Assembly: GCF_006483455.1 (NCBI RefSeq)
Contig: NZ_PPPU01000029.1
Location: forward strand, 40,454 to 104,453
DNA length: 64,000 bases
From: Methylomonas koyamae
GTDB taxonomy: Bacteria; Pseudomonadota; Gammaproteobacteria; Methylococcales; Methylomonadaceae
Reading direction: 5' to 3'
Shown here: one piece after another, positions 36,242 to 45,525 of the stretch
How positions within the stretch are numbered: position 1 is the first letter of the stretch
How the letters are laid out: each line of letters begins with the position of its first letter
Notes under the pieces: generated by a model
Databases searched by the model: none
The model's input: only the letters and a program-made list of their open reading frames with translations
Told to the model about the DNA's origin: nothing
Position numbers and translations under genes: made by a program

Positions 36242-39118
36242 ATGAACTGGACGCTGCCGATTTTCAATAGCAAGGTGGCGCGGCGGATTTTACTGTCGTT
36301 CGTCCTGGCGGCGCTGATACCAATCCTGCTGTTGGGCGGACTATCCTACCGCCAGGTCGAAACCCAGCTGCGCGGCCAAACCGGCAAAGCCTTGCAGCGC
36401 AGTTGTAAGGATTACGCTTACGGCCTGATCGGCCGCTTGATCTTTTTGGACAAGTCGCTACGCATAGCCGCCATGCGGCTGGAGCAAGCCGGCGATAATG
36501 GCGGCGGCGCGGCAATCGGCGAGGAACATCGACAATGGTTACAAGGCCAGTTTGCCGAAGCGGTGTTGCTAGGCCCGAACGGGGCAACGCTTTCCCCAGC
36601 TGCCGATGCCGGCGAGGTTCCGGAACTCGGCGAGCAAGAGCTGAAGTTAGTCGGGGCCGGCAAGACCTTCATCGGAGCGGCCGCGAACCGGAGCGGCAGC
36701 TACAGCTTGTGGATGGCCGTCAATCTGGTCGAAAACCGCCCGGAAGCTGGGATCTTGATGGTGGAATTAAAGCCGGAACAATTGTGGGAAGCGGAAAACA
36801 TCGATCCGAACAATCTGTTATGGATCATGGATGCCGCCAGCCGCCAGCTATTGTTCGCATCGGAGCCGGAGTACGGGCTGCCGGCCGACGCCAGAGACCG
36901 GCTGGCACAGCTCAACAGCGACCAATTCGATTGGCAAATCGGTAACGAAACCTATTTGACCGCCTCCTGGAAGTTGCCGGTCGGCAATTTGTTTGCCGGT
37001 TCCGATCTGGTCATCGTCCAAAGCCAGCCGGCTGCGGTGGCGTTCGCCGGCATGCGCCAATTCAGAGAGATTTACCCGCCGGTGACGGCGCTGGCGTTGC
37101 TGGTGGTCATTTATCTAAGTATGCGTATGATCGGCAAGTACCTGACGCCGCTGGCCAGCCTGAAAGCCGCCACACAGGACATTGCCGCGGGCAATTTCGA
37201 CACCAGGGTCCTGATCGATAGCCGGGACGAGTTCGAAACCCTGGCCGATTCGTTCAATGCCATGACCCAACGCTTGCGCGGTCAATTCGATCTGCTCGAG
37301 GCCATGGCCGAAATCGACCGCACCATTCTGTCGGCCTTGAACGCCGGGGACATTATCGAAATCGTATTGAACCGCCTGCCCGGCATCCTCGGCTGCGAGA
37401 TGATCGCGATAGCCGATATCGACCCGGTACACTTGGCGCTCGGCAATATCCGCGTCCGTAGCGGCGGTCAAGCGGTCGAGCTGTCGCAAGAGCCTTTGTT
37501 TCTGGAGCAGCAGGATTTTACCGGATTGCTCGAAGCCGGCATCCAGCTCCTGGCGCTCGAACCGAACCGGCCGGCGCCGTCGGCCTATCTGCAACGTTTG
37601 CGCGGCGAGGGGGCTTGGCAATATCTGATCGTGCCGGTGGCGATCAACGGTGCTCTGGCGGCCTTGCTTTGCTTGGGATACAAGGCGCCGAACACTATTT
37701 CGGCCGAGGCCAGACAAGCCGCGGCCGATTTTGCCGACCGCATCGCCGTGGCCTTGTCGAATGCGGCCTGGGAAGAAAAGCTTTACCGGCAGGCGCATTA
37801 CGATCCTTTGACCGATTTGCCCAATCGACTGGTGTTGCACGACCGGCTGCAACAGGAGTTGGATAGAGCCCGGCGCGACGAGTCGCAGGTTGCGGTGTTT
37901 TTCCTTGATCTGGACCGGTTCAAGAATATCAACGATTCGCTCGGCCACACGGCCGGCGACGAGTTGCTGGCGCAGGCGGCGCGGATTTTTTTGCAATGCG
38001 TACGCAAAACCGATTTGGTCGTCAGGATGGGCGGCGACGAATTTGTGATCGTGCTGTCCGATTTGCATCAGCACGGCAACCCGGCCGGCTTCGTCACGAC
38101 CATCGCCGAGAAAATATTGGCTGCGATACAGCGCACCCTGGTCGTCGCCGGATTGCCGGTCAAGATCGGCACCAGTCTCGGCATCGCCATGTTCCCCGGC
38201 GACGCCGACAATGTCGAAGACTTGCTGAAAAATGCCGACGCCGCAATGTACCACGCCAAAAGCGAGGGCCGCGGCGTGTTCCGGTTTTACTCGCCGGAAC
38301 TGAATGCCGCCGCGTTGGAAAATATCAAACTCGAACACGAGTTGCGCGAGGCCGTTTCCCGCCAGGAATTACTGGTTTACTACCAGCCCAAGGTCGACTG
38401 GAACGGTCGCATCGTCGGCGCCGAAGCCTTGATTCGTTGGCAGCATGCCGAATTGGGCATGGTCTCGCCGGCCAAATTCATACCATTGGCGGAGCAGACC
38501 GGCTTGATTGTCGAAATCAGCGATTGGGTGCTGGAACAGGCCTGCCTGTGGGTCAAATTCTGCCATCAGCAAGGCTTCGAGCCATTGCGGGTTTCGGTCA
38601 ACCTGTCCGCTATCGATTTCAAACGGTCCGACTTGGTGGAAAAGGTGGCGGCGGTTTTGCACTCGACCGGCATCGATCCGTGTTGGCTGGAGTTGGAATT
38701 GACCGAGTCGGTCGTGATCGGCGATGTGGCAAGCTGCGTCGCGAGAATGCAGCAATTGAAAGACCTGGGCTTGACTCTGTCGATGGACGATTTCGGTACC
38801 GGCTTTTCGTCTTTATCCTATCTGAAGCAATTGCCGCTGGACGTGTTGAAAATCGACCAGTCTTTCGTCCGCCAGCTCGATACCGACGACAGCAGCGAAG
38901 CTATCGTTCGGGCGATTTTGGCCCTGGCCGAAGGCTTGGGGATGGAGACGATTGCCGAGGGCGTCGAAAACCAGCAACAGGTGGATTTTCTGAAGCAACA
39001 GCACTGCGCCTTGTTTCAAGGCTACCTCTATAGTCGGCCGTTGCCTGCCAACGAGTTTCTGCGTAGTTTGCAAAGTGGCGTCGGGCGCACCGAGCCGGAA
39101 CGCACGCTGACCGGCTAG
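36242..39118 (+). CDS. Membrane GGDEF-EAL protein (diguanylate cyclase / phosphodiesterase)
   Basis: A 958-aa cyclic di-GMP enzyme. Membrane helix about 16-36, periplasmic sensor about 37-280, second helix near 285-305, then HAMP (KYLTPLASLKAATQDIAAGNFD), a GAF-like region (about 370-500), GGDEF (about 520-690, active site GGDEF intact near 597) and EAL (about 705-950, EALIRW intact, plus DDFGTGFSSL). Both catalytic motifs are complete, so it could make and break cyclic di-GMP depending on signal. It starts 11 nt after the prepilin gene's stop. Confidence 0.94.
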   Translation: MNWTLPIFNSKVARRILLSFVLAALIPILLLGGLSYRQVETQLRGQTGKALQRSCKDYAYGLIGRLIFLDKSLRIAAMRLEQAGDNGGGAAIGEEHRQWLQGQFAEAVLLGPNGATLSPAADAGEVPELGEQELKLVGAGKTFIGAAANRSGSYSLWMAVNLVENRPEAGILMVELKPEQLWEAENIDPNNLLWIMDAASRQLLFASEPEYGLPADARDRLAQLNSDQFDWQIGNETYLTASWKLPVGNLFAGSDLVIVQSQPAAVAFAGMRQFREIYPPVTALALLVVIYLSMRMIGKYLTPLASLKAATQDIAAGNFDTRVLIDSRDEFETLADSFNAMTQRLRGQFDLLEAMAEIDRTILSALNAGDIIEIVLNRLPGILGCEMIAIADIDPVHLALGNIRVRSGGQAVELSQEPLFLEQQDFTGLLEAGIQLLALEPNRPAPSAYLQRLRGEGAWQYLIVPVAINGALAALLCLGYKAPNTISAEARQAAADFADRIAVALSNAAWEEKLYRQAHYDPLTDLPNRLVLHDRLQQELDRARRDESQVAVFFLDLDRFKNINDSLGHTAGDELLAQAARIFLQCVRKTDLVVRMGGDEFVIVLSDLHQHGNPAGFVTTIAEKILAAIQRTLVVAGLPVKIGTSLGIAMFPGDADNVEDLLKNADAAMYHAKSEGRGVFRFYSPELNAAALENIKLEHELREAVSRQELLVYYQPKVDWNGRIVGAEALIRWQHAELGMVSPAKFIPLAEQTGLIVEISDWVLEQACLWVKFCHQQGFEPLRVSVNLSAIDFKRSDLVEKVAAVLHSTGIDPCWLELELTESVVIGDVASCVARMQQLKDLGLTLSMDDFGTGFSSLSYLKQLPLDVLKIDQSFVRQLDTDDSSEAIVRAILALAEGLGMETIAEGVENQQQVDFLKQQHCALFQGYLYSRPLPANEFLRSLQSGVGRTEPERTLTG

Positions 39119-39204
39119 GCGTTTACTGCCGCGCTGGCGGTGCACGCAATCTACCGAGTCTATGGCAGAATGCCGAATCGCGATTTTCCCTAGAGAGTAT
39201 TTTT

Positions 39205-39711
39205 ATGCCGCTATTCAGACTCCTACCGATTTTATGCAGCCTTATGCTGGCATCTTGCGCCGAGACGCCGGAGCTGCCGCCACCAGTCCCGCCGACGCAG
39301 TTGACCTTGCAAATCAATGCCGGCAAGCAATTGAATCCCGATGCGGCCGGCAAAGCCTCGCCGGTATTGCTGCGGATTTACGAACTGCGCGAACAGAGCG
39401 GTTTCGCCGCCGCGGATTTCTTTACCTTGTTCGATAAGGAGCAGCTGGCTTTAGGCGGCGACTTGCTGCGCAAGCAGGAATTGCTGATCAAGCCCGGCGA
39501 ACAGAAAACGCTGCCGATCGAGCCCGCCGCAGACACGCGCAAGCTCGGCTTCTTCGCGGCCTTCCGCAAACTGGATGACGCGCAATGGCGGGCGTTGGCG
39601 CCGTTGGTCTTGCACCAAAACAACACCGTTACCTTGGAGATAGACCGCAATGTGCTTGGCGCCAAGGCCAGCGCAGCGGAGCCGGCACCGGCGACGCCCG
39701 CAGAGCCTTGA
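39205..39711 (+). CDS. tssJ: TssJ-like type VI secretion lipoprotein (orphan)
   Basis: A 168-aa lipoprotein. Signal MPLFRLLPILCSLMLASC with lipobox LASC. The mature part begins with a Pro-rich linker, then QLTLQINAGKQLNPDAAGKASPVLLRIYEL and SGFAAADFFTLFD, characteristic of TssJ (VasD), which anchors TssM to the outer membrane. The Ala/Pro-rich tail is not part of the family core. No other type VI gene is near: neighbours are a GGDEF-EAL gene and an ECF sigma gene. Either a dispersed T6SS component or a TssJ-fold lipoprotein with another role. Confidence 0.8.
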   Translation: MPLFRLLPILCSLMLASCAETPELPPPVPPTQLTLQINAGKQLNPDAAGKASPVLLRIYELREQSGFAAADFFTLFDKEQLALGGDLLRKQELLIKPGEQKTLPIEPAADTRKLGFFAAFRKLDDAQWRALAPLVLHQNNTVTLEIDRNVLGAKASAAEPAPATPAEP

Positions 39712-39959
39712 GTTGCCGGCCCGCGCAGTGCGCGGGGAAAATCGGCTGAAGCCGGGCGGGCTTGAAGCGAGCGCGCTCCGGCCGACTTTATTAAACTATG
39801 TTAAGCAATCCATTCCGCTGCGGCATATCGCTTATTTTTTCGGGCCGAATCGGCCGAGAAATTTTCCCAAGATTACTAAGACCTTGTTCGGACAGGTGTT
39901 GATGCCGATCTGGCACGAGTTTTGGGTGCTTCCGGCCATCGCTTCGCTTGGCCGGGACC

Positions 39960-40463
39960 ATGAGCACTATTCTTGATATTTCCGATCTGATCAAAACCTA
40001 CGACGACGAATTGCGCCGAGTCATGTTCAGGCGTTGCGGCTGTTTGGACACGGCGGGCGACATCGTCCAGGAAACCTATCAGCGCATGCTGGCCGGCGAC
40101 TTGTGGCGCCAGGCGGAGAATCCGCGCGCCTTGCTGCACCGAATCGCCGCCAATCTGGCGACCGATTACGAACGCCGCCGTCAGGTGCGCGAGCAGTATG
40201 CGCATTACGAAGACGGCGCAGAGGCCGATTCCGGCGTCGACAGTACGGCCGATCCGGAACAAATCAACGCCGCCCGCGAACGTTTGCACCGGCTGATTTC
40301 TGCGGTAGAACGGCTGCCGCCGAAATGCCGCACGGTGTTCGTCATGCGTAAATACGACGGCCTGAGCCATGCCGAGATCGCCGAGCGTTTGGGGATCTCG
40401 CGCAATATGGTCGAAAAGCATCTGCGCAACGCACTGGCGGCATTGCAGGACTGCGACGACTAG
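39960..40463 (+). CDS. FecI-type ECF sigma factor
   Basis: A 167-aa RNA polymerase sigma factor. Region 2 spans about 10-75 (YDDELRRVMFRR; DIVQETYQRML) and region 4 about 115-165 (LPPKCRTVFVMRKYDGLSHAEIAERLGISRNMVEKH), a FecI-like signature. The start at 39960 (MSTILDIS) is preferred to an in-frame start 4 codons upstream. It is followed by a FecR-type regulator and a TonB receptor with a signalling domain, the classical surface-signalling trio. The hairpin CCCGCGC/GCGCGGG near 39719-39736 may terminate the tssJ transcript. Confidence 0.92.
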   Translation: MSTILDISDLIKTYDDELRRVMFRRCGCLDTAGDIVQETYQRMLAGDLWRQAENPRALLHRIAANLATDYERRRQVREQYAHYEDGAEADSGVDSTADPEQINAARERLHRLISAVERLPPKCRTVFVMRKYDGLSHAEIAERLGISRNMVEKHLRNALAALQDCDD

Positions 40464-40596
40464 CGGCCTTCCTGTTTTTGCGCCAGCGCGCGTCCTATAA
40501 TGGTAACGCTTCCACCATGATGCCGCCGATGAACATATCCGCTCCCCAACCGCTAGTGCGCGACCGCCTCCTGCAATCCCGGCGCGAGACTGCGCG

Positions 40597-41556
40597 ATGA
40601 AAATCCCGGCATCGGTCAAGGCCGAGGCTCGCGCCTGGTGGGTCAAATTGGACGGCGCTAGCGGCGATCCCGCGCTGCTGGCCGAATTCGAGCGCTGGCT
40701 GGCCGCCGACGCCGCCCACGCGGAAGCCTATCGCCGGTTGCAGCAGTTGTGGAGCGATCTGGCGGAAGTGGAGTCGGGCTTGGTTCCGGTGGCGGCCGAT
40801 TTGCCGCTCCAGCCGCCAAAACCGGTTTCGGCGAAAATCCGGCAGCGAGCCCGGTTACCGTTGGCGTTGGCGGCGAGTTTGGCACTGTGGTGGTTGAGCC
40901 CGTTGTCGCTGGGTTTGCGCGCCGACTTTCATACCGGTTTCGGCGAAGTGCGGGATATTGCCCTCAGCGACGGTTCCGCCGTGCATTTGAACGGCAACAG
41001 CGCGCTGCTAGTTCAATTCGGCGCCGGCCAGCGCAGATTGACGCTGCTGCGCGGCGAAGCACTGTTCGAAGTCAGTCCCGACCCGGCCAGACCGTTTCAA
41101 GTGCAGGCCGGCGACGGCCTAATCACGGCGTTGGGCACCGCATTCAATGTGCGTGTCGACGGCGACAATGTCGAGGTTGGCGTCACCGAGCACAGTGTCG
41201 CCCTCGACGTACAACGCGGCTCGGGCCGCCAGCACGGCGTGCTGGCGGAGGGCGAGCAGGCGATGTTTAGCCGGGAAGACGGGATAGGCCCGGCGAGCGC
41301 CGTCGACCAGCTGGCCGCCACGGCCTGGCGCCGCGGCAAGCTGGTATTCGAAAACCGGCCGCTCGGCGATGTCGTCGCCGAGTTGAACCGCTACCACCGC
41401 GGTTTGTTGCTGATCGGCGATGCGGCGCTCGCCGAACGCCGGGTCAGCGGCGTATTTCGTACCGACCAGCCGCTGGCAGTACTGGCCGCACTGGAATCTT
41501 CTCTACACATTCGTTCCTCCCGCCTCGGCGACTATTTGATTCTGCTACACCGGTAA
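40597..41556 (+). CDS. FecR-type anti-sigma regulator
   Basis: A 319-aa inner-membrane regulator. The N-terminal cytosolic segment (VKAEARAWWVKLDGASGDPALLAEFERWLAAD) is the DUF4880-like sigma-binding part. A membrane helix lies at about 86-105 (LPLALAASLALWWLSPL), then the periplasmic FecR domain (FGEVRDIALSDGSAVHLNGNSAL; GEALFEV; TALGTAFNVRV) and a C-terminal STN-like segment (LGDVVAELNRYHRGLLLIGD). It relays receptor occupancy to the ECF factor encoded upstream. Starts 133 nt after that gene. Confidence 0.93.
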   Translation: MKIPASVKAEARAWWVKLDGASGDPALLAEFERWLAADAAHAEAYRRLQQLWSDLAEVESGLVPVAADLPLQPPKPVSAKIRQRARLPLALAASLALWWLSPLSLGLRADFHTGFGEVRDIALSDGSAVHLNGNSALLVQFGAGQRRLTLLRGEALFEVSPDPARPFQVQAGDGLITALGTAFNVRVDGDNVEVGVTEHSVALDVQRGSGRQHGVLAEGEQAMFSREDGIGPASAVDQLAATAWRRGKLVFENRPLGDVVAELNRYHRGLLLIGDAALAERRVSGVFRTDQPLAVLAALESSLHIRSSRLGDYLILLHR

Positions 41557-41673
41557 CCGGCGGCGTTTTCTGCGGCGGATTGCGGTTTTTTGCGTTTCCT
41601 CACCTCCTGTTTTCGGCTGCTAGTGCGTCAAAAGCAGTATCAGCCATCCGATAACAACCTTAGAGGGAAATGC

Positions 41674-44106
41674 ATGATCGTTAGAACCACGAAGAGATGC
41701 GCCGGCCGCGGATTGAAAAACCAGGTTGCGGCTTGGGCGCTGGGGGTTGGCCTTGCGGCTTCGCTGGCCCACGCCGACAGTGCCGCCCGGCCGTTCGACA
41801 TACCGGCAGGCGCCTTGGCAACGGCCCTGAACCGGCTGGCCGAAAGCGCCGGCCTGCAACTGGTTTATGATGCCTCGATCGCCGCAGGCCTGAGCAGCCG
41901 GCCGCTGCGCGGCAGTTACACACCGGAAGCGGCGCTGCAACTCTTGCTGCGCGATAGCGGTTTGAGTTACCGCATTGCCGAAAACGGCAACGTGGTGATC
42001 GAAAAACAGACTTTGAATTACCGGCCGGACCCGGCCGCATTGCCGGCGGTCAACGTGGTCGGTAACAGAGCTTACGATCCGAACAATCCGTTCAACCAGC
42101 TATATGCGGTGCCGAACGCGTCCACCGCGACCAAGACCAATATTGCGGTCATGGATACGCCGGTGTCGATTCAAGTCGTGCCCCGCGCGATTTTGAACGA
42201 CCAGCAGGCGGTCCGGTTCGAGGATGCCGTGATCAATAACGTCAGCGGCGTGCAACGCGCCTACGGTACCGCCGATATGTACGAAAGCTTTATCGTCCGC
42301 GGTTTCGACTCCGGCGAACAAAACTACCGTAACGGCTTTCGGCGCTCGATGGGTAAATTCGACGTATCGAACATGGAGCAAATCGAAGTGCTGAAAGGTC
42401 CGGCGGCGGTTCTGTACGGCCGCTTGCAGCCCGGCGGCATGGTTAATTACGTGACCAAAAAGCCGTTAGCCACGCCGTATTACGCGCTACAGCAGCAATT
42501 CGGCTCGTTCAGTGAATTCCGGACCACCGTCGATGCCACCGGGCCGCTGGATAGTGCAAAAACCCTGCTCTACCGCTTTAACGGCGCCTACGACAGCGGC
42601 GAGTCGTTTCGTGACATCGTCGATCACGAACGCATATTCATCGCACCGTCGCTGACCTGGCGGCCGAACGACCGCTTCGAGGCCAACCTGGATATCGAAA
42701 AGCGTCACGACAACTATATGGACGATTACGGCGTGCCGGTGCTGGACAACAGGCCGGTGGTGGGCCGGCGCAATTTGTTCACTGGCGATCCGGCGTTTCG
42801 GCCGCGCCAGGACAATACCCTGGTTTACGCCGACTGGAGCTTCAAATTCAACGACGATTGGGCGATCAAGCATAAATTCCAGTGGGACGAAACCGATATC
42901 GTCTTCGGCGGGCCGGGACCGAATGGCAAGCTGAATGCGGACGGCCGTACCTTGGGGCGCTGGGTCATTACCGGGACCTCCGAGCGCCGTTCTTATTCGA
43001 CCAGTCTGGATTTGACCGGCAAATTCGAGACCTACGGCCTGAAACACAATGTGTTGGTCGGCGGCGACTGGTTTTTCTTCAACCAGGACGCACCGGACAA
43101 TATGTTCGCGTCCAGCGATTGGGGCGATCCGATCAATTCGACCTTCGATATCGACAACCCGCGCTATGACACGATCGATGTCGCCGCAGTCAACGCAATC
43201 CGGCCCAACTGGTTCTGGCGCGAGCGCGACGATTGGTACGGCGTCTATTTTCAGGACCAGATCACGCTCTGGGACAAATTACACATCATGGGCGGCGGCC
43301 GCTACGACATGGCCGGTTACGGCGGCTTCGGCGGTACTTCCTGGGAAGCCACCAAGGACGGCTTCAGCATGCGCCACGAGGACAAATTCACGTCGCGGGT
43401 CGGCATCCTGTACCAGCCGTGGGACTGGTTGTCGGTCTACGGCAATTACGTCGAATCCTTCGGCAGTAACAACGGCCGTAATGGCTTGACCGGCGGTAGC
43501 TTTCAGCCGCAATCGGCCGAGCAGTACGAAATCGGCTTCAAGACCGAGCTGTTCGATAAACGCTTGTCGTCCACCGTGGCTTACTACCACCTGAAAAAAA
43601 CCAATATGCTGACCGCCGACCTCAGCACGCCCGATCCGTTGGACCAGGTGGCGATCGGCGAAGCGCGCAGCCAGGGCATCGAGGTCGATATCAAAGGCCA
43701 ACTCAGCGATAACTTCAGTCTGGTCGCGACCTATGCCTATACCGACGGCCGGGTTACCAAAGACAACAACGGCACGGAAGGCAATCGTCTGTTGAACGTG
43801 CCCGAGCATCAAGCCAGCCTGTGGGGAAGCTACCAATTTACCGAGCATTTCAAGGCCGGCCTGGGCGGCGTAGTGGTCGGCAAACGCGAGGGCGACACCG
43901 CCAATAGCTTTCAGTTGCCCGGTTACACCCGGCTGGACGCGATGGCGGCTTATGTGCAGCCGATCGGTAAAACCCGCCTGACCGCGCAGGTCAATGTCTA
44001 TAACTTGCTGGACAAGGAATATTTCACCGGCTCTACTTCATGGATACCGACGGCCAACGTCGGCGCGCCGATTTCGGCGATGGGCTCATTGAAGCTGGAA
44101 TACTAA
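41674..44106 (+). CDS. TonB-dependent siderophore-type receptor with STN signalling domain
   Basis: An 810-aa outer-membrane receptor. Signal peptide about 1-35 (AWALGVGLAASLAHA). The STN domain (about 40-105: FDIPAGALATALNRLAESAGLQLVYD) contacts FecR-type proteins. A plug domain (about 130-250, with KGPAAVLYGRLQPGGMVNYVTKKP) and 22-strand barrel follow, ending in the aromatic SLKLEY. The start at 41674 has an AGAGGGA ribosome binding site; the frame is open upstream. Closest in layout to ferric-siderophore receptors (FpvA/FoxA type). The ligand is not identifiable. Confidence 0.94.
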   Translation: MIVRTTKRCAGRGLKNQVAAWALGVGLAASLAHADSAARPFDIPAGALATALNRLAESAGLQLVYDASIAAGLSSRPLRGSYTPEAALQLLLRDSGLSYRIAENGNVVIEKQTLNYRPDPAALPAVNVVGNRAYDPNNPFNQLYAVPNASTATKTNIAVMDTPVSIQVVPRAILNDQQAVRFEDAVINNVSGVQRAYGTADMYESFIVRGFDSGEQNYRNGFRRSMGKFDVSNMEQIEVLKGPAAVLYGRLQPGGMVNYVTKKPLATPYYALQQQFGSFSEFRTTVDATGPLDSAKTLLYRFNGAYDSGESFRDIVDHERIFIAPSLTWRPNDRFEANLDIEKRHDNYMDDYGVPVLDNRPVVGRRNLFTGDPAFRPRQDNTLVYADWSFKFNDDWAIKHKFQWDETDIVFGGPGPNGKLNADGRTLGRWVITGTSERRSYSTSLDLTGKFETYGLKHNVLVGGDWFFFNQDAPDNMFASSDWGDPINSTFDIDNPRYDTIDVAAVNAIRPNWFWRERDDWYGVYFQDQITLWDKLHIMGGGRYDMAGYGGFGGTSWEATKDGFSMRHEDKFTSRVGILYQPWDWLSVYGNYVESFGSNNGRNGLTGGSFQPQSAEQYEIGFKTELFDKRLSSTVAYYHLKKTNMLTADLSTPDPLDQVAIGEARSQGIEVDIKGQLSDNFSLVATYAYTDGRVTKDNNGTEGNRLLNVPEHQASLWGSYQFTEHFKAGLGGVVVGKREGDTANSFQLPGYTRLDAMAAYVQPIGKTRLTAQVNVYNLLDKEYFTGSTSWIPTANVGAPISAMGSLKLEY

Positions 44107-44730
44107 GTCGTTCCCAGCCTTCCTCATTGCCGTTTCCGTAGTGGCGGGGGCGGCACTTTTTTCCGCGCCACGGCTGTAAGCCTGCAACACACCGGCGCAA
44201 GGCCTGACGCTGCTTAGCCGGCTGACAATGGGATTGGACCGCGGAGGCGTTTTTCGGTGCGGTTTGCACCAGATTGAAGACCAAATTTGGCTCGGCGTGG
44301 GGCCGAATGAATCAGAAAAGAGACCATCCTTGCCTGGATAGAAGTGTTTCGTCCACGCTTCTATCCAGGTATTCCCTGGCGTCGTTGTTTTCCATGTTCA
44401 CGGGGGAGAGAACTTAACATCCTTGATGCCGCAATTTATATAACACTATTCGTGCCAGTTTTGTTTGTGCTTGATTTTCTGTGTGGCCGGCGGATCGGAA
44501 GCACGTAAATCAATCTAATCTATGTTAAATGCCATAAATAACGCCAAAATTCAGGCGATTTGCCACACTTCTCTGCGCTCGGTCTGCTTGGTCGCGCCCT
44601 GGCGGCTGCGGATCGCCGCAACGGCGACCGAATTTGTTGCACTTTTTTGGTGCCGGTGCGCTGTTTCGGATTGTCGGAAGGGAAAGCGCATGTGCGCTGT
44701 GCCGACCGGGATTCGCTATGCCACTGAATC
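44107..44730. other. Intergenic region between the TonB receptor and mtgA
   Basis: About 620 nt with no convincing gene. The visible structure is a 12-bp perfect inverted repeat, CCTGGATAGAAG (44333-44344) with CTTCTATCCAGG (44358-44369), loop 13 nt, no T-run. The segment 44370-44520 is AT-rich and may hold promoter elements for mtgA, though none is clear. Short frames at 44522-44773 lack a ribosome binding site and overlap mtgA. Confidence 0.5.
44333..44369. repeat. Inverted repeat downstream of the TonB receptor gene
   Basis: Arms of 12 bp pair perfectly around a 13-nt loop, about 230 nt after the receptor stop. It could end the receptor transcript or be part of a mobile or REP-like sequence. 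I found no second copy in the window. Confidence 0.45.
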
Positions 44731-45513
44731 GTGGATAATACCCAGCCTGTTGATTATCTGGCATCGCTTGTGAACCACTTTCGTCATCCGGCACGCTATC
44801 GCTTTCCGTCTCCACGCCGGTCCAAGCCGACTCTCAGTTGGCCCAGGCGCTTGAAACGTCTGGCAAGTGTCGCAGTGTGGTGCTTTTTGGCCAGTTCCCT
44901 GTTGCTGGTCGCGGCGCTAAGGGTTTTGCCGGCGCCGACTTCGGCCTTCATGCTGCACCAGCATATCGACGATCTGGCCGAAGGCAGGGCTTATCGGCCG
45001 ATCAATCAGCATTGGGTCGGCCGCGAGCGGATTTCGGCGCATGCCTTTCATGCCGTGATCGCCTCTGAGGATCAGTTGTTCTACCAGCATAACGGCTTCG
45101 ACGTCGATGCGATCGGCAAAGCCTTTCAGCAATATTTACGCGGCGGCAAATTGCGCGGCGCCAGCACGATTAGCCAGCAAGTGGCGAAAAACCTGTTTCT
45201 GAGCCCGGCGAAACACTTCGTGCGCAAGGGCTTGGAGATCTGGTTTACCGTACTGATAGAGGCGCTGTGGGACAAACAGCGGATTTTGGAGGTGTATCTG
45301 AACATCGCCGAATTCGGCGATCACCTGTTCGGTATCGAGGCTGCCAGCCGGCATTACTTCGGTATTCCGGCCCGGCAGTTGTCGGCGGCGCAAGCGGCAT
45401 TGCTGGCCGCCACGCTGCCGAATCCGATCTTGCTCAAGGCCGACCAACCCAGCGCTTATGTGCTGAAACGGCAGAGCTGGATTCTCGGCCAGATGCGAAA
45501 CTTGACCGACTGA
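44731..45513 (+). CDS. mtgA: Monofunctional biosynthetic peptidoglycan transglycosylase
   Basis: About 260 aa, GT51 family, polymerising lipid II into glycan strands. A single membrane anchor (about 45-68, LASVAVWCFLASSLLLVAALRV). Family motifs: AVIASEDQLFYQHNGFD with the catalytic Glu, GASTISQQVAKNLFL, and KQRILEVYLNIAEFG. No transpeptidase domain follows, so it is monofunctional. The start is uncertain: GTG at 44731 or GTG at 44770; no ATG precedes the membrane helix. Confidence 0.92.
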   Translation: MDNTQPVDYLASLVNHFRHPARYRFPSPRRSKPTLSWPRRLKRLASVAVWCFLASSLLLVAALRVLPAPTSAFMLHQHIDDLAEGRAYRPINQHWVGRERISAHAFHAVIASEDQLFYQHNGFDVDAIGKAFQQYLRGGKLRGASTISQQVAKNLFLSPAKHFVRKGLEIWFTVLIEALWDKQRILEVYLNIAEFGDHLFGIEAASRHYFGIPARQLSAAQAALLAATLPNPILLKADQPSAYVLKRQSWILGQMRNLTD

Positions 45514-45525
45514 GAGATCGGTGGA

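Noticed and set aside
39205..39711. A type VI secretion cluster
   Set aside because: Only a TssJ-like lipoprotein is present; neighbours are unrelated to secretion.
44522..44773. 83-aa frame upstream of mtgA
   Set aside because: Overlaps the mtgA start in another frame, lacks a ribosome binding site and resembles no family.
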